Shown here piece after piece: positions 1-14,000 of a stretch of DNA of 64,000 nucleotides. Both the position numbers and the translations under genes were made by a program. Numbering within the stretch: the stretch's first letter is position 1; every line of letters starts with the position of its first letter. Location of the stretch: positions 55,925-119,924 of the forward strand of contig JAJOHG010000081.1 of NCBI GenBank assembly GCA_021029095.1, in the 5' to 3' direction. Under the pieces are notes generated by a model. That model did no database searches, was not told the origin of the DNA, and was given only the letters and a program-made list of their open reading frames with translations. The stretch comes from Phellopilus nigrolimitatus. Lineage: Eukaryota; Basidiomycota; Agaricomycetes; Hymenochaetales; Hymenochaetaceae.

Positions 1-723
1 CATGTTTGTTCGACAATTCTTGCTCGTTCTTTGCTGCAGAGTGACCGGCTAAACTGTGCCCGAGCTACTCCCGTTCATCGGCCCATAGCTGCCTACTATG
101 ATGCTTTCCAGCAGCGCAGAAGAACAAATGCAAGGACTCGAAATACACACGGTATATGTATTGTCGCAAGAAAGTATAATGCTGACCATATGTGGGTGCG
201 ATCCGCGCTACTTCCTTCGGTCTCGTGATCCCGCTCGTGGAAATTGCTGTCTCCTTTGCCTCAGCAACAATTTTCCCCTGATAAGAAGTCCTCAGTCCTA
301 CATGGCTTACAAATTTCTTCAAATTTCGATTGGCTTCTAATCATGGCTCTCAGGTCTCTGGATAGTCATTGTTGTGTTTGAGACTGGCTTTCTCTCAAAT
401 CCGGTTCCCTTTGCCATGTGCTCTAGCAAAAAATGTTCACTCGCTCAGTCATCATAATATGTGTTATCTATCGCCGCTTTTCCGCGTCCGGTTCTGCGAA
501 CTTATTCGATTGATCAGTATGACAGCGAATCACCAGAAGGGAGACCGCGACTTCATATTCTCTTCCTCTGGTCCTTCAAACCCAGCGTTATGGTGTGCCT
601 ATTTCTAATTTTGCGATGGACCTTTACTCGGGGAACAGAACTTGAGGCGCGCACGGCTCTCGGCCGCTCTTAAAGAGCGACGAGTCTTCGCTGTCCGTTT
701 TGTTGGGATACTCCCAAGTGGCT
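1..723. other. upstream region, no gene recognised
   Basis: Short ORFs exist on both strands but none shows a recognisable domain, signal peptide or splice-consistent extension. The last few hundred bases presumably hold the promoter of the S41 peptidase gene that begins at 724; I see no convincing TATA box or other element. Confidence 0.4.
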
Positions 724-3700
724 ATGGGCTCCCCGCTGTTCCCCACATCCACCAGTCTTGCCATACTCTTTGCTTTAGCTCGCACACTTGTAGCTTCATC
801 AGTACCGAAGGCCGATGATTTATGTGCTGCCATTGGAGGACAGAAGTGGGTCGCGCCTAGTGCCGTGCGCGCCTGTTTCGAATCTTTCCCGATCAACCAG
901 ACCACCAAGTCCAATGTGAGAGCCTCCTTTTAAATGTACTTTGATTCGACGCTGACGAGGACCGTGTAGATTCTTGATGTCGTCACGAAGACGCTCGCCT
1001 TCCACACATCTGTCAGCTACCAGGTGCTTGCGCCAGAGCCGTTCACTGCGGACGTGCATGAGGACATCCTCGGCGACCTCGCGCGCATCGGGAGCACGGC
1101 GTACAGCTCCGAGTTCGCGATGCACATTGACCTGTCGCGTTCTGTGAAGAGGCTCATGGATGGACACTGCGTGTACACCAATCTGTGCTATGACTCGCTG
1201 TTCCTGACGTTCGTGCCCACGCCGCTTGTGCTACTCACGGACGAAAATGGTGAGCAGGCCGTGCGCATCGCACCCGAGGCATTCGAGGTCGCTAGCGCCG
1301 AGTTCGCCGATGAAATTGCGCTGTGGCAGGATGCGCTACCCGGAGAATTGAAAGGGCAACTAGCTTCGGTAAGTGCGTTTCAGCGTGCCTTGCACATTGC
1401 AACTGATCTTTGAATGGCGTGATTTACCTTCAAGCTTTCTGGCGCCAAAGTCCTTGCGATCAATAGTCAAGACCCGTTCGTCGCCGTCGATGCCAACGCT
1501 GCGATCACGGGAAGCTTTGAGGGCTTTGGCACGCGCCAAAACAGGTATGATCGACGTTCTGCAGTTTAATGTGTGGCTTCTGACTCTCGAGACTGGGTGA
1601 TCGACGGATCGACATTGTCGTTCTTCCTTTTATTTTACTTGTCTTGTTAAAGCTTCTTCTCTAGTTATCAGCGCGTTGATGCGGGCTGGAACTACATCAT
1701 GGGAAATTTTGCCCAGATGTCCCTTCCGTTGACAGACTCGGTTACCCTGACGGTTCAACGTGTGAATAGCAGCTCGAATGAAACATTTTCGGTGAGCTTC
1801 GCTGTTTGACAACAAACATTCTGGTAAAATAGGCTTAACCTTTCTGCATAGCTGCCTTACCGCTCGCGCTTCGGAACGACGTCCATTAACTTCACTGACT
1901 CCGCATCGTTCCGCGAGAACAACTGTGTAGCCACAGCAAGCACAAATGGTGTCGATATGAGTGCTGACGCCGTCGCTCTTCAGCGAGGCATGAGCTCTGA
2001 TGTTGTCAAGAAGCATTTTATCTCCGCCATAGTCAGAGATAAGCCGCAGACAGATATCGTCCTCCCGGTACCGCTGCAGCCTGCTGCACCCGTCTCGGGC
2101 AGCGGGGTCACACAGTTTTATTTGCTTGAGGACGGAAAGACCGGCATCCTCGCGCTGGGCAGCTTTGATGAGCCAGACTTCGACGACTTCGAGACCACGC
2201 TACTGAGCGGGTTGCAGACGCTCGTCGACAGTAATGCGACGCAATTGATTGTCGATGTGGTATGCATCAGTTGTCTAAACTCCGCGCTCGTGGGATTGAT
2301 ATTCGCACATTCTTTGCAGACCAATAATGGCGGAGGTATGTTCTTTGTATCAGCCTCTTCCGCATGATCTGCGTCGATTGCACAGAAACCTAATCTTCAA
2401 TATGAGTAGGCTTTATCTGCATCGCCGAAGTGAGTCAAGATGGAAATATACTTGTCCCACGCTTACGAACCGGCATTACAGTGGCTACATCGCATAGTAG
2501 GTTCAGTCTTGTATATCATCTCTCTTTCCCATAACTTTAAACCTCCCGTAGATTGCCGGCCCTAAAAATACGACAGTACCGCAGGCTGGACTGTTCACTG
2601 AAGCAAGAGACGGGCCCCTTGCCCAGCTCATTGTCCAAGCCATTGTGAATGGCGCAGATCCGAATAACGAGCTGCTGTACAATTCGCTGAACTGGGCATT
2701 CGCAAATAACACTCCATTTCCGGCTAACTTCGACTGGCTTCAGCCACCGGTACAGAAAGTGATTAATGGGCGGGCGGACGCTTTTAGCCAGCGGTCGGTA
2801 GTCTCCGCCGGTGCACTCTTATCTGAGTTTTATTCTAACTAGCCTACTTTCACGTTTTGTGAAAATTTTATCTTTGACAGTCTCGGTCAGGAATGCCAGC
2901 CGTTCGATCAGACTCCCCCGGATGCGCCTTTGTTTGACACGAAGAAGGTCGTCATTGTCAGTAATGGCAGGTACGGTACTTTTAGAACAAGACAATCAGA
3001 CAGCGTCTCGTAACTGAGGACTTTGTGCCACTCATCAGATGCGCGAGTTCTTGTTCCCTATTCTCCGTAAGTTCAGTTCCCAGACACGCAATTGCGGATC
3101 TTTCGGACGACGACGTCATTCCTTCTTGCTTCATTCAATTGCGCTCTAGGTCACTATGTCGAAAGAAGAAGGATCGAAGACTGTGGTTGTCGGCGGCAAG
3201 AAGGACGTCATCCAACAGTATTGCGGTACGGTTGGCGGACAGTCCTCCGACTTCACAACCATGGACACAGAAGTCAAGGTGAGTTCTGGTGGCCGCCCAG
3301 AAGACGGCGTGCCTCACTCGATATTTTTGTCAATACCGAATAACTGAACTCTTATTCCACGCGGACACTTTTAGACTACCCATCTTAAGAGCAATCCCTT
3401 AGCGCCGCCTGATTTGTTCGTATACTTCTTTTGTGCAGTTAACCGTTCCCCGAATTGTGGAGTAAAATGGAATCGAGTTCCACGGCGCGCGCACACTATG
3501 TAACATGCACTATTACCGGAGTTTCTCTTTACCATTTTCGTTCAACTCCGAAGTGCGGGCCGCTGATCATTTTTATGCAGCTTAACCAACAGTATGCAAG
3601 GGATCACCTGGAGACTTGGCTTCGGTATAGTGGACACGCAGCAGCCGGAAGGTGGGTTCCTTACGTTCAACAGTCGTCTTCTTGTTTATCACTTGTAAAT

Positions 3701-4014
3701 TATGTTTCCTTCTTCTTCGGGATTCTCCGTAGATCTACGTGCTGGTTTAATATTGTGGATTTGCGACTAACACCGGACTTTCTCCGATTTTAGAATGGCA
3801 GAACCGCCCCGCATCCGTGAACTTCCCTCTCACCACCGAAACGTAAGTGTTTCTCCTCCGTCGGCGCTGTCCATCAGACTCTCCAACTTTGTCTCTACGT
3901 TTTATAATTGACCTATGTCTGTACACTTACTGATGCACTATTTCCCATTCTCTGATCGACAGGGTCAACAACCCAATGGCGCTCTGGGCATCCATCGCCG
4001 CGACCGTCCTGTGA
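724..4014 (+). CDS. secreted S41-family (CPAF-like) serine peptidase, 16 exons
   Basis: Predicted secreted C-terminal-processing/CPAF-type serine peptidase, a family common in basidiomycetes whose substrates are mostly unknown. Exons by GT-AG and frame: 724-915, 970-1368, 1435-1544, 1665-1791, 1852-2259, 2320-2335, 2410-2429, 2482-2496, 2552-2797, 2843-2970, 3039-3066, 3150-3278, 3375-3415, 3581-3651, 3794-3842, 3963-4014. They sum to 2031 nt, exactly 677 codons including stop, so the model is self-consistent. Residues 1-27 form a hydrophobic signal peptide. The catalytic half has NNGGG near residues 414-418 and RCASSC near 554-559, where the nucleophilic serine of this family is expected. 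The C-terminus reads GITWRLGFG, then PEEWQ, then VNNPMALW, which I recognise from fungal homologues. Several internal exons are only 15-28 nt long. The 2797/2843 and 3415/3581 junctions use weaker donors and are the least certain. Confidence 0.85.
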
Positions 4015-6653
4015 TTTTGATGCTCGTCGCGTATCCGTGAATCTCGTGGGTCGTTGAGGAAGAGCGGGAGTCGCACTGGCGTAGAACCAATGCCTGTTTT
4101 TCTCCGCTAAGTAAGGTATAGCTAGAGAGCGCAACTGTGTTCGTAAGCTTCGCAAAGACACGCGGGTTGAGCAGTTGAGCTTGTGATGACGCCAGAGCCA
4201 AGGACCCGATCCTCGAGCTGACGAGCGCTGCTACGTGTCGTGCGCGAAAAGGCCAGCTAAGAGCTAGGCCGTTATCGTCTTGGGAGATGGCATCAGTATC
4301 CATTCAGTCCCGGTTGTCGCGCACTCTCACTCTATTCTTCGCGTGTGTAGGACTCGCGGAAGTAATTCTTTTTCTTTGTCGAGCAGGTGCACAGATGCAC
4401 ATGCATCCGTTGTGACAGCGTTCTGTAGCTCGCATGCTCGCGTTCTTTTAATTTGAAGAAGGGGGGACGGGAAAAAAACTGAAGGCGTTACGGAACGGCC
4501 GCGAGTCTGCCCTATCAGCCTTTTGGGCTTCTTAACTTCGAAGGAAGCCCGAAAACTGAATTAGCCATAACGCACGCGGCCGTTCTTGTCCCACTGAGAA
4601 CATCAAATGACACACGCGCGCTGCAAAAGCGCACATCGGTGAGTCAATACTTCAGTGTCTCCCTCGTTGCATCAGGGCCGGGGTTTTATATCTTTAGACG
4701 CTTTTCGTATTTTCTGCGCAGATACAATCTCGTCAAGCGTTACTGGAACTTCTTTGTTCAAAGTTGCGAGTTGCGTGCTAGCATCAGGGGGGAATACTCA
4801 TGCAATGACTGAACCTGCCTGCAGGCATTGTGGAAGACTGTGGACGGACTTCTTGTCGGTAATTACCGACCCTGCTGCGATCGAAGCCGCCACCGAAGCC
4901 GCCTCGACGGTGGGCCATCGGCACAAGTAAAGACAACTTGCCTGGAAGAAAGTGATACCGAAGAATGCACGACTCGACAGAAAACTGACGTTGTCAAGCT
5001 ACGTCAATATCTGCCGATAGGAAAGAGAGACGGACGCCGCCACAAAGGGGCCTCAACCTATCATCATGATGAGAATCGCACACCCGCTTTTGATATTAAC
5101 GTGAGTACATGCACATTCTTGAATATCCGAGTTAACGTCGCATAGATGCGGATAATAGACTCCAAGATGGTACGATGGCATCTCGTCTGCTGTGCAGCTG
5201 AACATTCACACATTTTCTGCACGCGTAAGATCATGGTAGCCTATTCATTGCACGTCCTGAATCCGCTTTCAGAATTCAAGCTTCGCGATGGCGCCACCGC
5301 CGCCGCTTTGCGGTGCGCGTCACGTACGCGGGAGCGTTCAGCTTATCTCTCTATCTGATATATTCCGAGACGAGATCTAGGTGCCCAGTTCAGTTCATGG
5401 ACTGTACAGCGAACCATGACGTTCCCAACCCAACGAAAATATGACAGCGCACATTCACTTCGAACACGCTCGATCGAGAACTGCAGTCTGCGGATCTGGC
5501 TAGAGATCCAGAAGCAGGCGCGGCTGCGAAGACTGAAGTACTGAATGCTGGCCATGGTTTGGTCGGTGGATCCCGTGCGCTCCCGTCGCGAACCGCCGCG
5601 CCGTTCTTCCACAGGCACGCAGAGACACAGTGTACATATCAGCACTGCGCTTTAATGCGCGCCCAATTCCGATCTATTTCGAAAACAAGAAGGGAGGCGA
5701 AGCTGCAATGCATCTCCCCCTTGGCACCGAGATTCCAATACCGCAGCAATCTGCCTTTGTGTCCATACAGCGGCACTCGGTAGCGGCACTAGGTAATCTC
5801 CCAGCTCTTCGGAAAGTTTACACACGTAACTCAGTACTCGAAAAACCAGATGATTGAAATTCGGGGATCGGGCACTGAGTATAACTGAGTACCGAATAGT
5901 CGAGTGTATTGAGTTATCGAGTGCCACACTGTATAGAAAGAATAGTCTCCGGCCTGCGCGCCACGCACGTCTTCCAATAACCTGCGCTGAACTTTCTCTT
6001 GCAACTCAGTCCAACCAATTCAACTCTAGTAACGATCGCAAAATATAAGCAATTCACACGTCAAGATCTTGGATAAAATCTAATCCGAGCATGCATTTAA
6101 GAATTGCCTGTAAAATGTATACGAGGGCCGATCCTATGATAGAAATACATATGACCACATGAGCAGAAAGAAAAAGAAAAAGAAAATCAGAAGATGGAAA
6201 AAAATGCAAGTGTGAGACGGTATGTGAACCAGGAAAGGCATCGACGCCGTCCGCAATATGAGAACGACGACGTAAAGTAAGTGCGGAACGAAGTGGAGGG
6301 TGGGCGAGGGTGTTTTTGAATCTAAGTCAGCGGAGACCGCCGAGAGCGTAGTACATGGGTTACAGAACACGATGTAGAAATAGAGACGAAGGAGGTCATG
6401 GGCTGCAATGTGAAGGTGAGGAGAGGGGTGAAAGTGAAGGGGATCACGTGGTCATGGGGTCGTTCCAATTCAAGTCACAGGTCGGAGAAAAAGACCAAAG
6501 GCAAGAAGGGAGAGGAGAAGAGTAGAGATGTGAAAACAGATTCAGTCCGTACGACTCCGTCGTCAAGTCATAAGATAAAGGACTAGAAAGATGAATGTGA
6601 TAGAAAGCGAATAAGCAGGTTCCAGCGGAAAGTCGACCTCCGTCTACACCGAC
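4015..6653. other. intergenic region with hairpins, no gene recognised
   Basis: No ORF here has a supportable identity. Visible structure: an imperfect hairpin at about 4490-4590, and a short inverted repeat at about 5869-5932 made of variants of an ACTGAGTAT/ACTCGATA motif. 6160-6360 is purine-rich, with runs of AAAGAAAAAG. The right end, from about 6600, is the 3' flank of the minus-strand dehydrogenase gene. Confidence 0.4.
4490..4590. repeat. imperfect inverted repeat (hairpin)
   Basis: The outer arms GAACGGCCGCG (4493-4503) and CGCGGCCGTTC (4575-4585) pair perfectly. An inner stem pairs GGGCTTC (4525-4531) with GAAGCCC (4544-4550), with T and A runs extending it. It could be a MITE remnant or a structured 3' end; nothing identifies it further. 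Confidence 0.5.
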
Positions 6654-8065
6654 TTAGGGACCGCCGACCATCACCTTCAGCGCGAGCCGACCATGTTCGT
6701 CGGCGCCTTTCGCGAGGAGCTCGAAAGCCGCGCCAGCATCCTCGAGCGCAAAGCGATGTGTGATGAGTTTGTCGATGTTCGGGAGCGCTCCGGCGGAGAG
6801 TAGAGCGAGGGCCTGCGGATACGTATTCGCGTAGCGGAACGAGCCGAGGATGTCAACCTCGCGCGTCGCGGCCGCGGAGATTGGCAGCAGAACGTTGCGC
6901 GCGCCCATACCGACCAGCATCACTTTTCCACCGGCGATACAGGCCTGTGGAGCGAAGATAGCCAATGAGCATGGGTTATTTAAGAACGGGTGGACTAGGC
7001 CTCGGGCGCCGATGGCGCGATGAAGAGGAAAAGGAAGGTGATAAGACGGTAGACCAAGGACTTACGTGAATCGACATCTGGATGCACGGTTCGGCTCCAG
7101 TGCACTCGAACACGATGTCAAACCCATCTGGCTCGTCGAATTCCTGAAGTGCCATCATGATGTTTTCTTTCGTCCGGCGCAGTATATCCTCGGTCGTCTT
7201 AGCCTTGTCGCCCGCAGGTAGGCAGTAGACAGCATCCGCGAAGCCATGGCGCCGAGCGAATTCGAGCCGTTGCGGGTTAATATCGAGCGCAACGACACGT
7301 GCGGCGTGGCGGGAACGCGCGATTGAACATGCAAGCAGACCGATCGCGCCGACACCGAAGACGAGGACGGTGTGTCCTTTTTGCAGTCCTGCACGGCGCG
7401 AGGCATGGATGAGGACGGAGAGGGGCTCTGCGAGGGCTGCTTGTTCGAATGAAACGTTGTCGGGGATGCTGAAGAGAAAAATAGCAATCCACAATTAGTT
7501 TCTCGTTGGCTTAATAATAGCCGGAGTAGTTGACCGGGAGGGGTGGAGCAATGAGATACTCACGGGTGAAGGAGATGCGCTGGATGGTTCATACTGTCTT
7601 GCAGGGTACCATCGAGATGCGGGAAGGTCTTCGCGGAGCTGCAGAAGCGCATGCCCTTGCAGAGGTTGTAGCGGCCCTTCTTGCAGTAGTCACAGTTGCT
7701 GCACATGAGGCCACACTCGATCGCGACGCGCTGGCCGATTCGGAGGCCAGAGACTTGCGAGCCCATTGCTGTTACGACGCCGGCTGCTTCATGACCGAGT
7801 ACGAGCGGCTCCTGGATTGCGAAGTCGCCGTTCCGACCATGCGCGTAGTAATGCACTGGAAGACCGCAAGGGTGTGGGGTGAGCGTCGGAGACAGATTGG
7901 ACGAGAAAAGGGGTACTCACAGTCGCTACCGCAGAGACCAGTAGTGACGATGGCGACCTGAGCCTGGTTGTGGGAGGGGGGCCAGAGGACGCGGTCCTCG
8001 ACGCGGAGGTCCTTGGGGCCGTAGCATACGACAGACTGCTGGGAGGGAAGAGCCATGGGCGACAT
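6654..8065 (-). CDS. zinc-dependent alcohol/polyol dehydrogenase (sorbitol/xylitol dehydrogenase type), 4 exons
   Basis: Cytosolic medium-chain dehydrogenase/reductase predicted to oxidise a polyol such as xylitol or sorbitol with NAD. Exons on the minus strand: 8065-7921, 7855-7564, 7468-7066, 6944-6654. They total 1131 nt and 376 residues, the usual family length. The catalytic zinc site is visible as GLCGSD (Cys45) and GHEAAG (His70, Glu71). The structural zinc lobe has C-x2-C-x2-C-x7-C at Cys100, 103, 106 and 114. The Rossmann loop is FGVGAIG near residues 182-188. No signal peptide is present. I chose the ATG at 8065; a second in-frame ATG at 8056 is equally possible. The substrate cannot be fixed from sequence alone; L-arabinitol dehydrogenase is the nearest alternative. 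All key residues are present and the gene looks functional. Confidence 0.88.
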
Positions 8066-11000
8066 TTTGGTAGACGAGGAGTAGGATGGAGGGGGGAGTT
8101 GGAAGAGTTCGGACTGGAGTGGATGGCCATTAAGTATTGTTTTCGTCGGAGTAGCTGAGCAGGTGGCGGACGGACGGCAGTCGATGGCTAGTCTTCCATC
8201 CCTTTCCGTTAACACGGCCCGACCTCCGGTCAAGCCCTTTCAGGGCAGGTGACGCGCGTGACCCCTTCTTTCCATATCCGGGGTTCTCGTCTCTTTCCCT
8301 TTTTTCCTATTTTTCTTTTCTTCTTTGCAGAACCTTAAATCGAGATCTGCCAGAGATAGCGTTAACCGGTGCAGTGCGCCTGCGGGGTACGCGCTCCTCT
8401 TCTCTTTCACTCGTCCTCGTCCTCGCCGTCGAGCACGCACGACGACCGACGACGCCGAGGTCGACGAGGTCCGTCGGCGATGAATCGCATTTGCCTTTCC
8501 GCCTCTGCCTTCCGTCTCTGCCTTCTCTGCCAAGCATCTCATTCAGTCTGGTTAATCTGCCGCCATTACGAGAGGTTCGTTGCAGAAAACGCGCACCCAA
8601 CGCACCAAAAGCGCCTTCCCATACAGTCACCTGTCTTATAGACTGACTATCCGCCTCTATCTTCTGATTTGCTTTGCGCCAACGTAATAGTGACATTTTT
8701 TTTGTCGGCGCATTGGACCCTGCTCTCCCACGCTGTGTCAGTCGTTATCTATCCCTCTGTTCGCCCGTCCGTGCCTCGAGCAAGAGAAGGTTTACTTTTG
8801 AATTCGAGCTCGTGTCTCCCGCTGCTACAACGTATCTCGTCACCGCCACGAATCTCAATATGCAGTGTTGCTCATCGCGACTCACAGTAGACGAACAAGC
8901 ATGACACATTCGCTTAGATACTTACCAGACATTAGACATTCTTCTCGGTGATGTGTCGTAAGCGCCGCAATCGCAGCCGTACCAGAAGATCTCCAGGCTG
9001 CCTGCGAGTACCCTCTTTCAGCCACAATGCATTCGCGGGGATCTCCTTTTGTGCGGACCGGGAATTCTCTGCTCGCTCATCCCCGTCTATCCTCCGTCCA
9101 CGCCAATGCTCTCTGGGTTCAGTTCTTCCGCAGCAGCACGCCCTGGTCATCCACCTCCTGCAACAGCACACCCACGCGATGCGAGCCGCGAAGCTCGAGC
9201 GCCAGCCCTCGCTCCCCATCCGGGGTCCGAATTCCAATTCTAAAATTTTCTCAGTAGACACACGTCGTAGTCTCCGCGGCTTCTTTAATTCATTATACGG
9301 TGCATCGCGTACACCCGCTGATCCTCTTCTCTGCGTGCGGAAGTGCTCGTGCCCTACCAGAATCCATAGAAAAAACGAAGAGCAGCCGCCGGTTGGAGCT
9401 CGAGGGATGACTCAAGGGCAGACTGGTGACCACCAACGTCCTTCGACCGACTTCGAAGGCGACTGCAGATGACTGTGCAGGGCAGGTGCCCCTCCCTTTA
9501 TCTTTCTCGTTCGCGCCTCGTCGCGCCTCGACTCTGACTTTGCTCTGCGAAACTGGTGCCGATGTTCGGATAATAAAGGGTCAATTGTGTGCTTCGGATG
9601 AACGACATAATCGTATCTCTAATCGCCTTGTCGGACTTATGTCTTGTGAGTGCCCTCGAATCCGAGTCTTTTGCCTTAATGCCCGCCTGATTCCGCGTCT
9701 ATCTCTAAAGCTGGAGACCGGCTGCGTGAAGTACTTCTCTTGAGCCGTGGCCGCCATGTATGTTCCGTTATCTCATTCTTGCAATCTCTTAACAACGCGG
9801 TTCTTTCTTCGCTGCGGAGACTCAAGAAGTGAAACGCATTCAATGAGAAGAAAAGACGGAAGTGGGTTCTATAATATCTTAGACACGCACAAGCCAATCC
9901 GAACCCGCGCATCCTCCCAGCAGGCACGGAAATAGAAGTAGTGTCTCGGATCCTGAGTACACACACACATCCAATCCATAAGCACATCTCTCAACTCTGT
10001 CTAATCAACTCTGTTACTCAGTTTGTTCGGTATTGTGCGATCGCCCTCCGTTCCCGTTCCCCGTCGGGCGTTTTACGCTGCCGGACATCTTCTGTTCCGT
10101 CTTAACCTTGGTTCTTGTCCATAGATTCTCTCGGACCGCGAAAATCAGGTGTGATTCTTCTGTCCCTCTGTCCCGCTCCCCTGTTTCCTTGCTTTCCTGT
10201 AGTTTGGGACATTCGGATCCGGAAGCGTATGCTGTAAATTAAGCTCTTCTTCCCGCCGATCGCAGTTCTTCACAGGAGATGTGTGACTGTGCGCGGGCGT
10301 GGTCCCGCTCTTCGCTGTATGCGTCTTCGGCTTGCTGAACAATTTGCATAGAAGTGCCAGAGGAAGAGGTCACTCGCCCCACGCCGGGCTTCGCTTTCCT
10401 TATGCGTCCGCAGATACGGAACGCATGATCACCAGAAACGCGAAAGAAGAGCCCGTACGAAGCAGCGACGGCTTTTCGCCAGAACCTCTGCGCGCGCACG
10501 CTCACTTATCGTATTGCAATTTGCACCTGTGCTGCAGATAAGTATTGCGGCGTATACAGCTTCGCGTCCCAGCTCCCGGGTGCTGTCTCGCGCCACTCTC
10601 CGTCTACACACGAAGATACGCGTCGCCCGCGCGCGCGTCTTAGTGCGTCTCCGGATGCTCGTGTGCTTCGTCACGAGTGCCACATCGCGCAAATCCTCGC
10701 TCACCCCCGAAGTGCGTCTCATCCCTTCCAAGCAAACCTCCCCGTGACTGGCTCCACGCACGCACTTACGCACTCGTGCGCCGGCCTGCGGGTGCCCCGA
10801 AGCGCCGCCTGACAGTGTCTATATCCAAGTTTGAGGTCTGGCGAGGGACAATACCCCTGAAACACCCTGAAGCCGGCCGACATCTTAATTTTGCATGCGT
10901 ATGGTTTATCTCTCGTCCTCGACCGTCTTTTCATCAACACCCGAGCCAATCAGGGGCGAGAGCGGCTCCGATCTCTGGTTCATTCGATGCATTTCGCGAT

Positions 11001-14000
11001 CACCGATACCCGGAGACGCCGGACGTTTTCATGAGGCAAGTCGGGACGGTGGACCTCGCCCTGCATCTCACCTGGCGCATCTCAGGCTGGTCGCTAAGCT
11101 GGCTATCGACGGCTAAGTGTCAGACTGGCCAATCTTGCAGGCTGGACGTATTCTTCTGCGACGGGCTTCAGGAAGAGTTATCAGATAAGGGTGACTTTGT
11201 TTGCTAGCAGCTATATGTTTGAGCATATATCTATGCTTTACGGCTTAGGAATGCAAGGACTTACGTTCACTTACGGACGTTACGTATAGCTGCCTCTTAT
11301 TCATTATATAAATTCATAAAGCATTGAAATTCTGCCTAGAAGGGTCGTGCGTTCTCAAAACTTGTACCCCGTTAGTCTCTTCTGGCCATGATTTGTTTTT
11401 CCGTCTTGTTTTGTCACGGGCGAGACAAAATGAAGGGATTGCAAAACGGAGATTAATACACGGGGCGCCGGACCAGACCGCCCGAGGGAGCCGGATCCCG
11501 CAGCCGTCGATCAGCAGATCCCCATACTAAATATTAGTTCGGCGGACCCTAATGGAGCCGCGGCCGCGGGTCGATCGGGCGGTCGGCGCCGGTGACGCGG
11601 GTTCCAACCGCACAATGAAGCCGGCGGGCACTCTGGTCCTGCCAGCACCTTTTTTTCTTTTTCTTTTCTTTTTCACGAACAGCGCGACTGAAAATTCGCG
11701 CGATAGAGCACGGGGCGGGGGGCCTCGGAGGCCTCGCACGCCCGGATAGCGCCATCGAGGCGCGACAGAATTCCCGGGGCCGAAGGGTGCTAACGGTCTT
11801 ATCAGAGACAGCAGCAGCGCCTAGCGAAGCTCGAACGAAGTTCGGCCGGGCGCGAGCGTGGATATGAAAAATTCTCCAATTCTCCCGCCAGTCAGGAATC
11901 AGGATGCGCATACATAAGTGCACCACGGTGGCTCGGCGGCTCGGCTCGCCGCAGCTCGGTTCCCCGCAGCGTGCGCTCGACGAGCGAACGAGCGTGACGG
12001 CTCCCTCGAAAGCAAAGCAGGCAATAAGGGGGCAGAGTTTGGAAAATAGAGTTAGTCTTTCTCTATCTCACCCTCATATTACTCTCAGGGTCTGCAGCGT
12101 GCCCTGCGCGTGCCCGGTCTCGTTCTCCCTTTCGTCACGTTTTTCAGGCGGAGCGGAAGACGCCTCTCAACTCCGAGGTCCAACCGCTGATAACCGTCTG
12201 CTACCGCCTCGGCTTCTTGATCGTAAAAGACCATTCTGCCTTATTGTCGCTCTTGAAAAATGCTACTCCCTCCAACGCACTGCAGCTTGATACTACTACC
12301 TTTGGTGCTCGCACTCGGTGGTTTCTTATCGTTGACCAGAAGACTTGCAGTGGCACACTGACAACTTGAAAACTTTTCGTATATCGCAATACACTCGGGC
12401 TTGAATAGGACCAGCATGTTGGCGCAGGTGCTCTGTCCGCGCGTCCAAATTTGATTGGAAGCCGACTCCGTATTACTATTAGATCGCCATAAGTCACACT
12501 TCACTCATCTCAACCTCAAGACGTGACCGACGGAGCCCGAGCGAGTAAATCCTGGCACATCATCATCACCGATGGGTATCAGAGTTCGCAGCCAGTCAGC
12601 TGGCGCAGCCAGATCGTGAAGCGCCCGCCTCTGCTTTGGCTATTTTCCGAAATGAGCGGTAGCTGAGTGTTCTTTGCAGTTTTTCTTTTTTACGGGGTGC
12701 TGGTGCTATGGATCGTGCTACGCCCGTCTCGAGTGCCCCTCCCATGCTCATAATCGATTGGCTTCGCGAAGGAGCCGCTAGCCGCGTCCGAACACACAAC
12801 CCGTCTGTTCTCGACTCTCGTGCTTAATCGCCCATCCCTGCCCCCAATAACCCCCGGGCGTATCGAGTTCCACGCAAGCAGATGATGCGCACTAGTGGGC
12901 CACCTAGCACCCACCCTTGAATGGATGACGGAGCTTCGAAGGCGTTCCAGGCTCTGTCGCGCTTAAAAGCGAAGCGCCGAAATTCAGGGAGCCCGCTCAT
13001 GAATCATCGCACACACACATGCGCGGATTCGAAGCAACTCACGTGCAGATCGCCGGGCTGCAGCACAATACATACATACCATACATACGTATACGCTATC
13101 GGGGATTTTCTCGCGCGCGCGGGCGAGCTTTTTTCTCAACACCGCTTCTCGCAGGGGATCTTCAGAGCCCACGGCGCGCCGTCCGTCCTTCGTCCGCTTT
13201 CGACGCGAATTCCGCGCACTTGAAAATTCGGCGCCGTCTGAGCAGGCTGGGCTCTATCGCGGGCACGTTGTTTGTCCACTTACAATGCTAGTGAAGTCCG
13301 GGATCGTCCAGGGCGTCCTCACGTCACATTAACGCGAAGCGAGTCGCCGTCGATAGCCGTCCCCCTTCTGAGAGCCCGATGGGGGCTTGCAGGCGCGAGC
13401 GCGCGGGCGAAAAGGCCGCAGAATCCGTGCCCGACTCCCGACGCTTTCTCTCTTCGACTTCTCCGACTTAAAAGCTATCCTGCGTGCAAGTACGTATCTC
13501 TCTTTCAAATTGCGCTTCCTCTCACAGAGAAGCGAAAGAAGAAGGAAAAAAAAAGGATTGATCGACTCGTCACTCCCGAAACACCCAGAGTAGACCGGGA
13601 TTATGTATAGTAATTTAAACAACAAACATGTTATCTTATCCCGGTCTACTCAGAGTTTTTTTCTATCCGTGCGTTGAATGCCCTGCAGACATTCGCATTG
13701 AGACTTGGAAAAGCGGTCCGTTCGAGCGAGGGGCGTACCTCAGAATTTCAAGGGCAACCTCTCAACGCATCTAGCGCGCGCGAGCGCTGCTATCGGTGTG
13801 CGCGGTCCATTGGCGCCGTACAATGCGTGCGGCTTGCTCCGGTGCGCATGTCAAGTCTGAACGAGAGAAACACTGCCTTTCCAAACTCCAAACTAGTAAA
13901 AAATATCCAGTAACAAACGTTTCTTAATCCATAACTATAAATGCACAACTTCATGGCAGCGAGGCCCTACGCTCAGCTGTGCCTGTCAGTGCGCCACATC

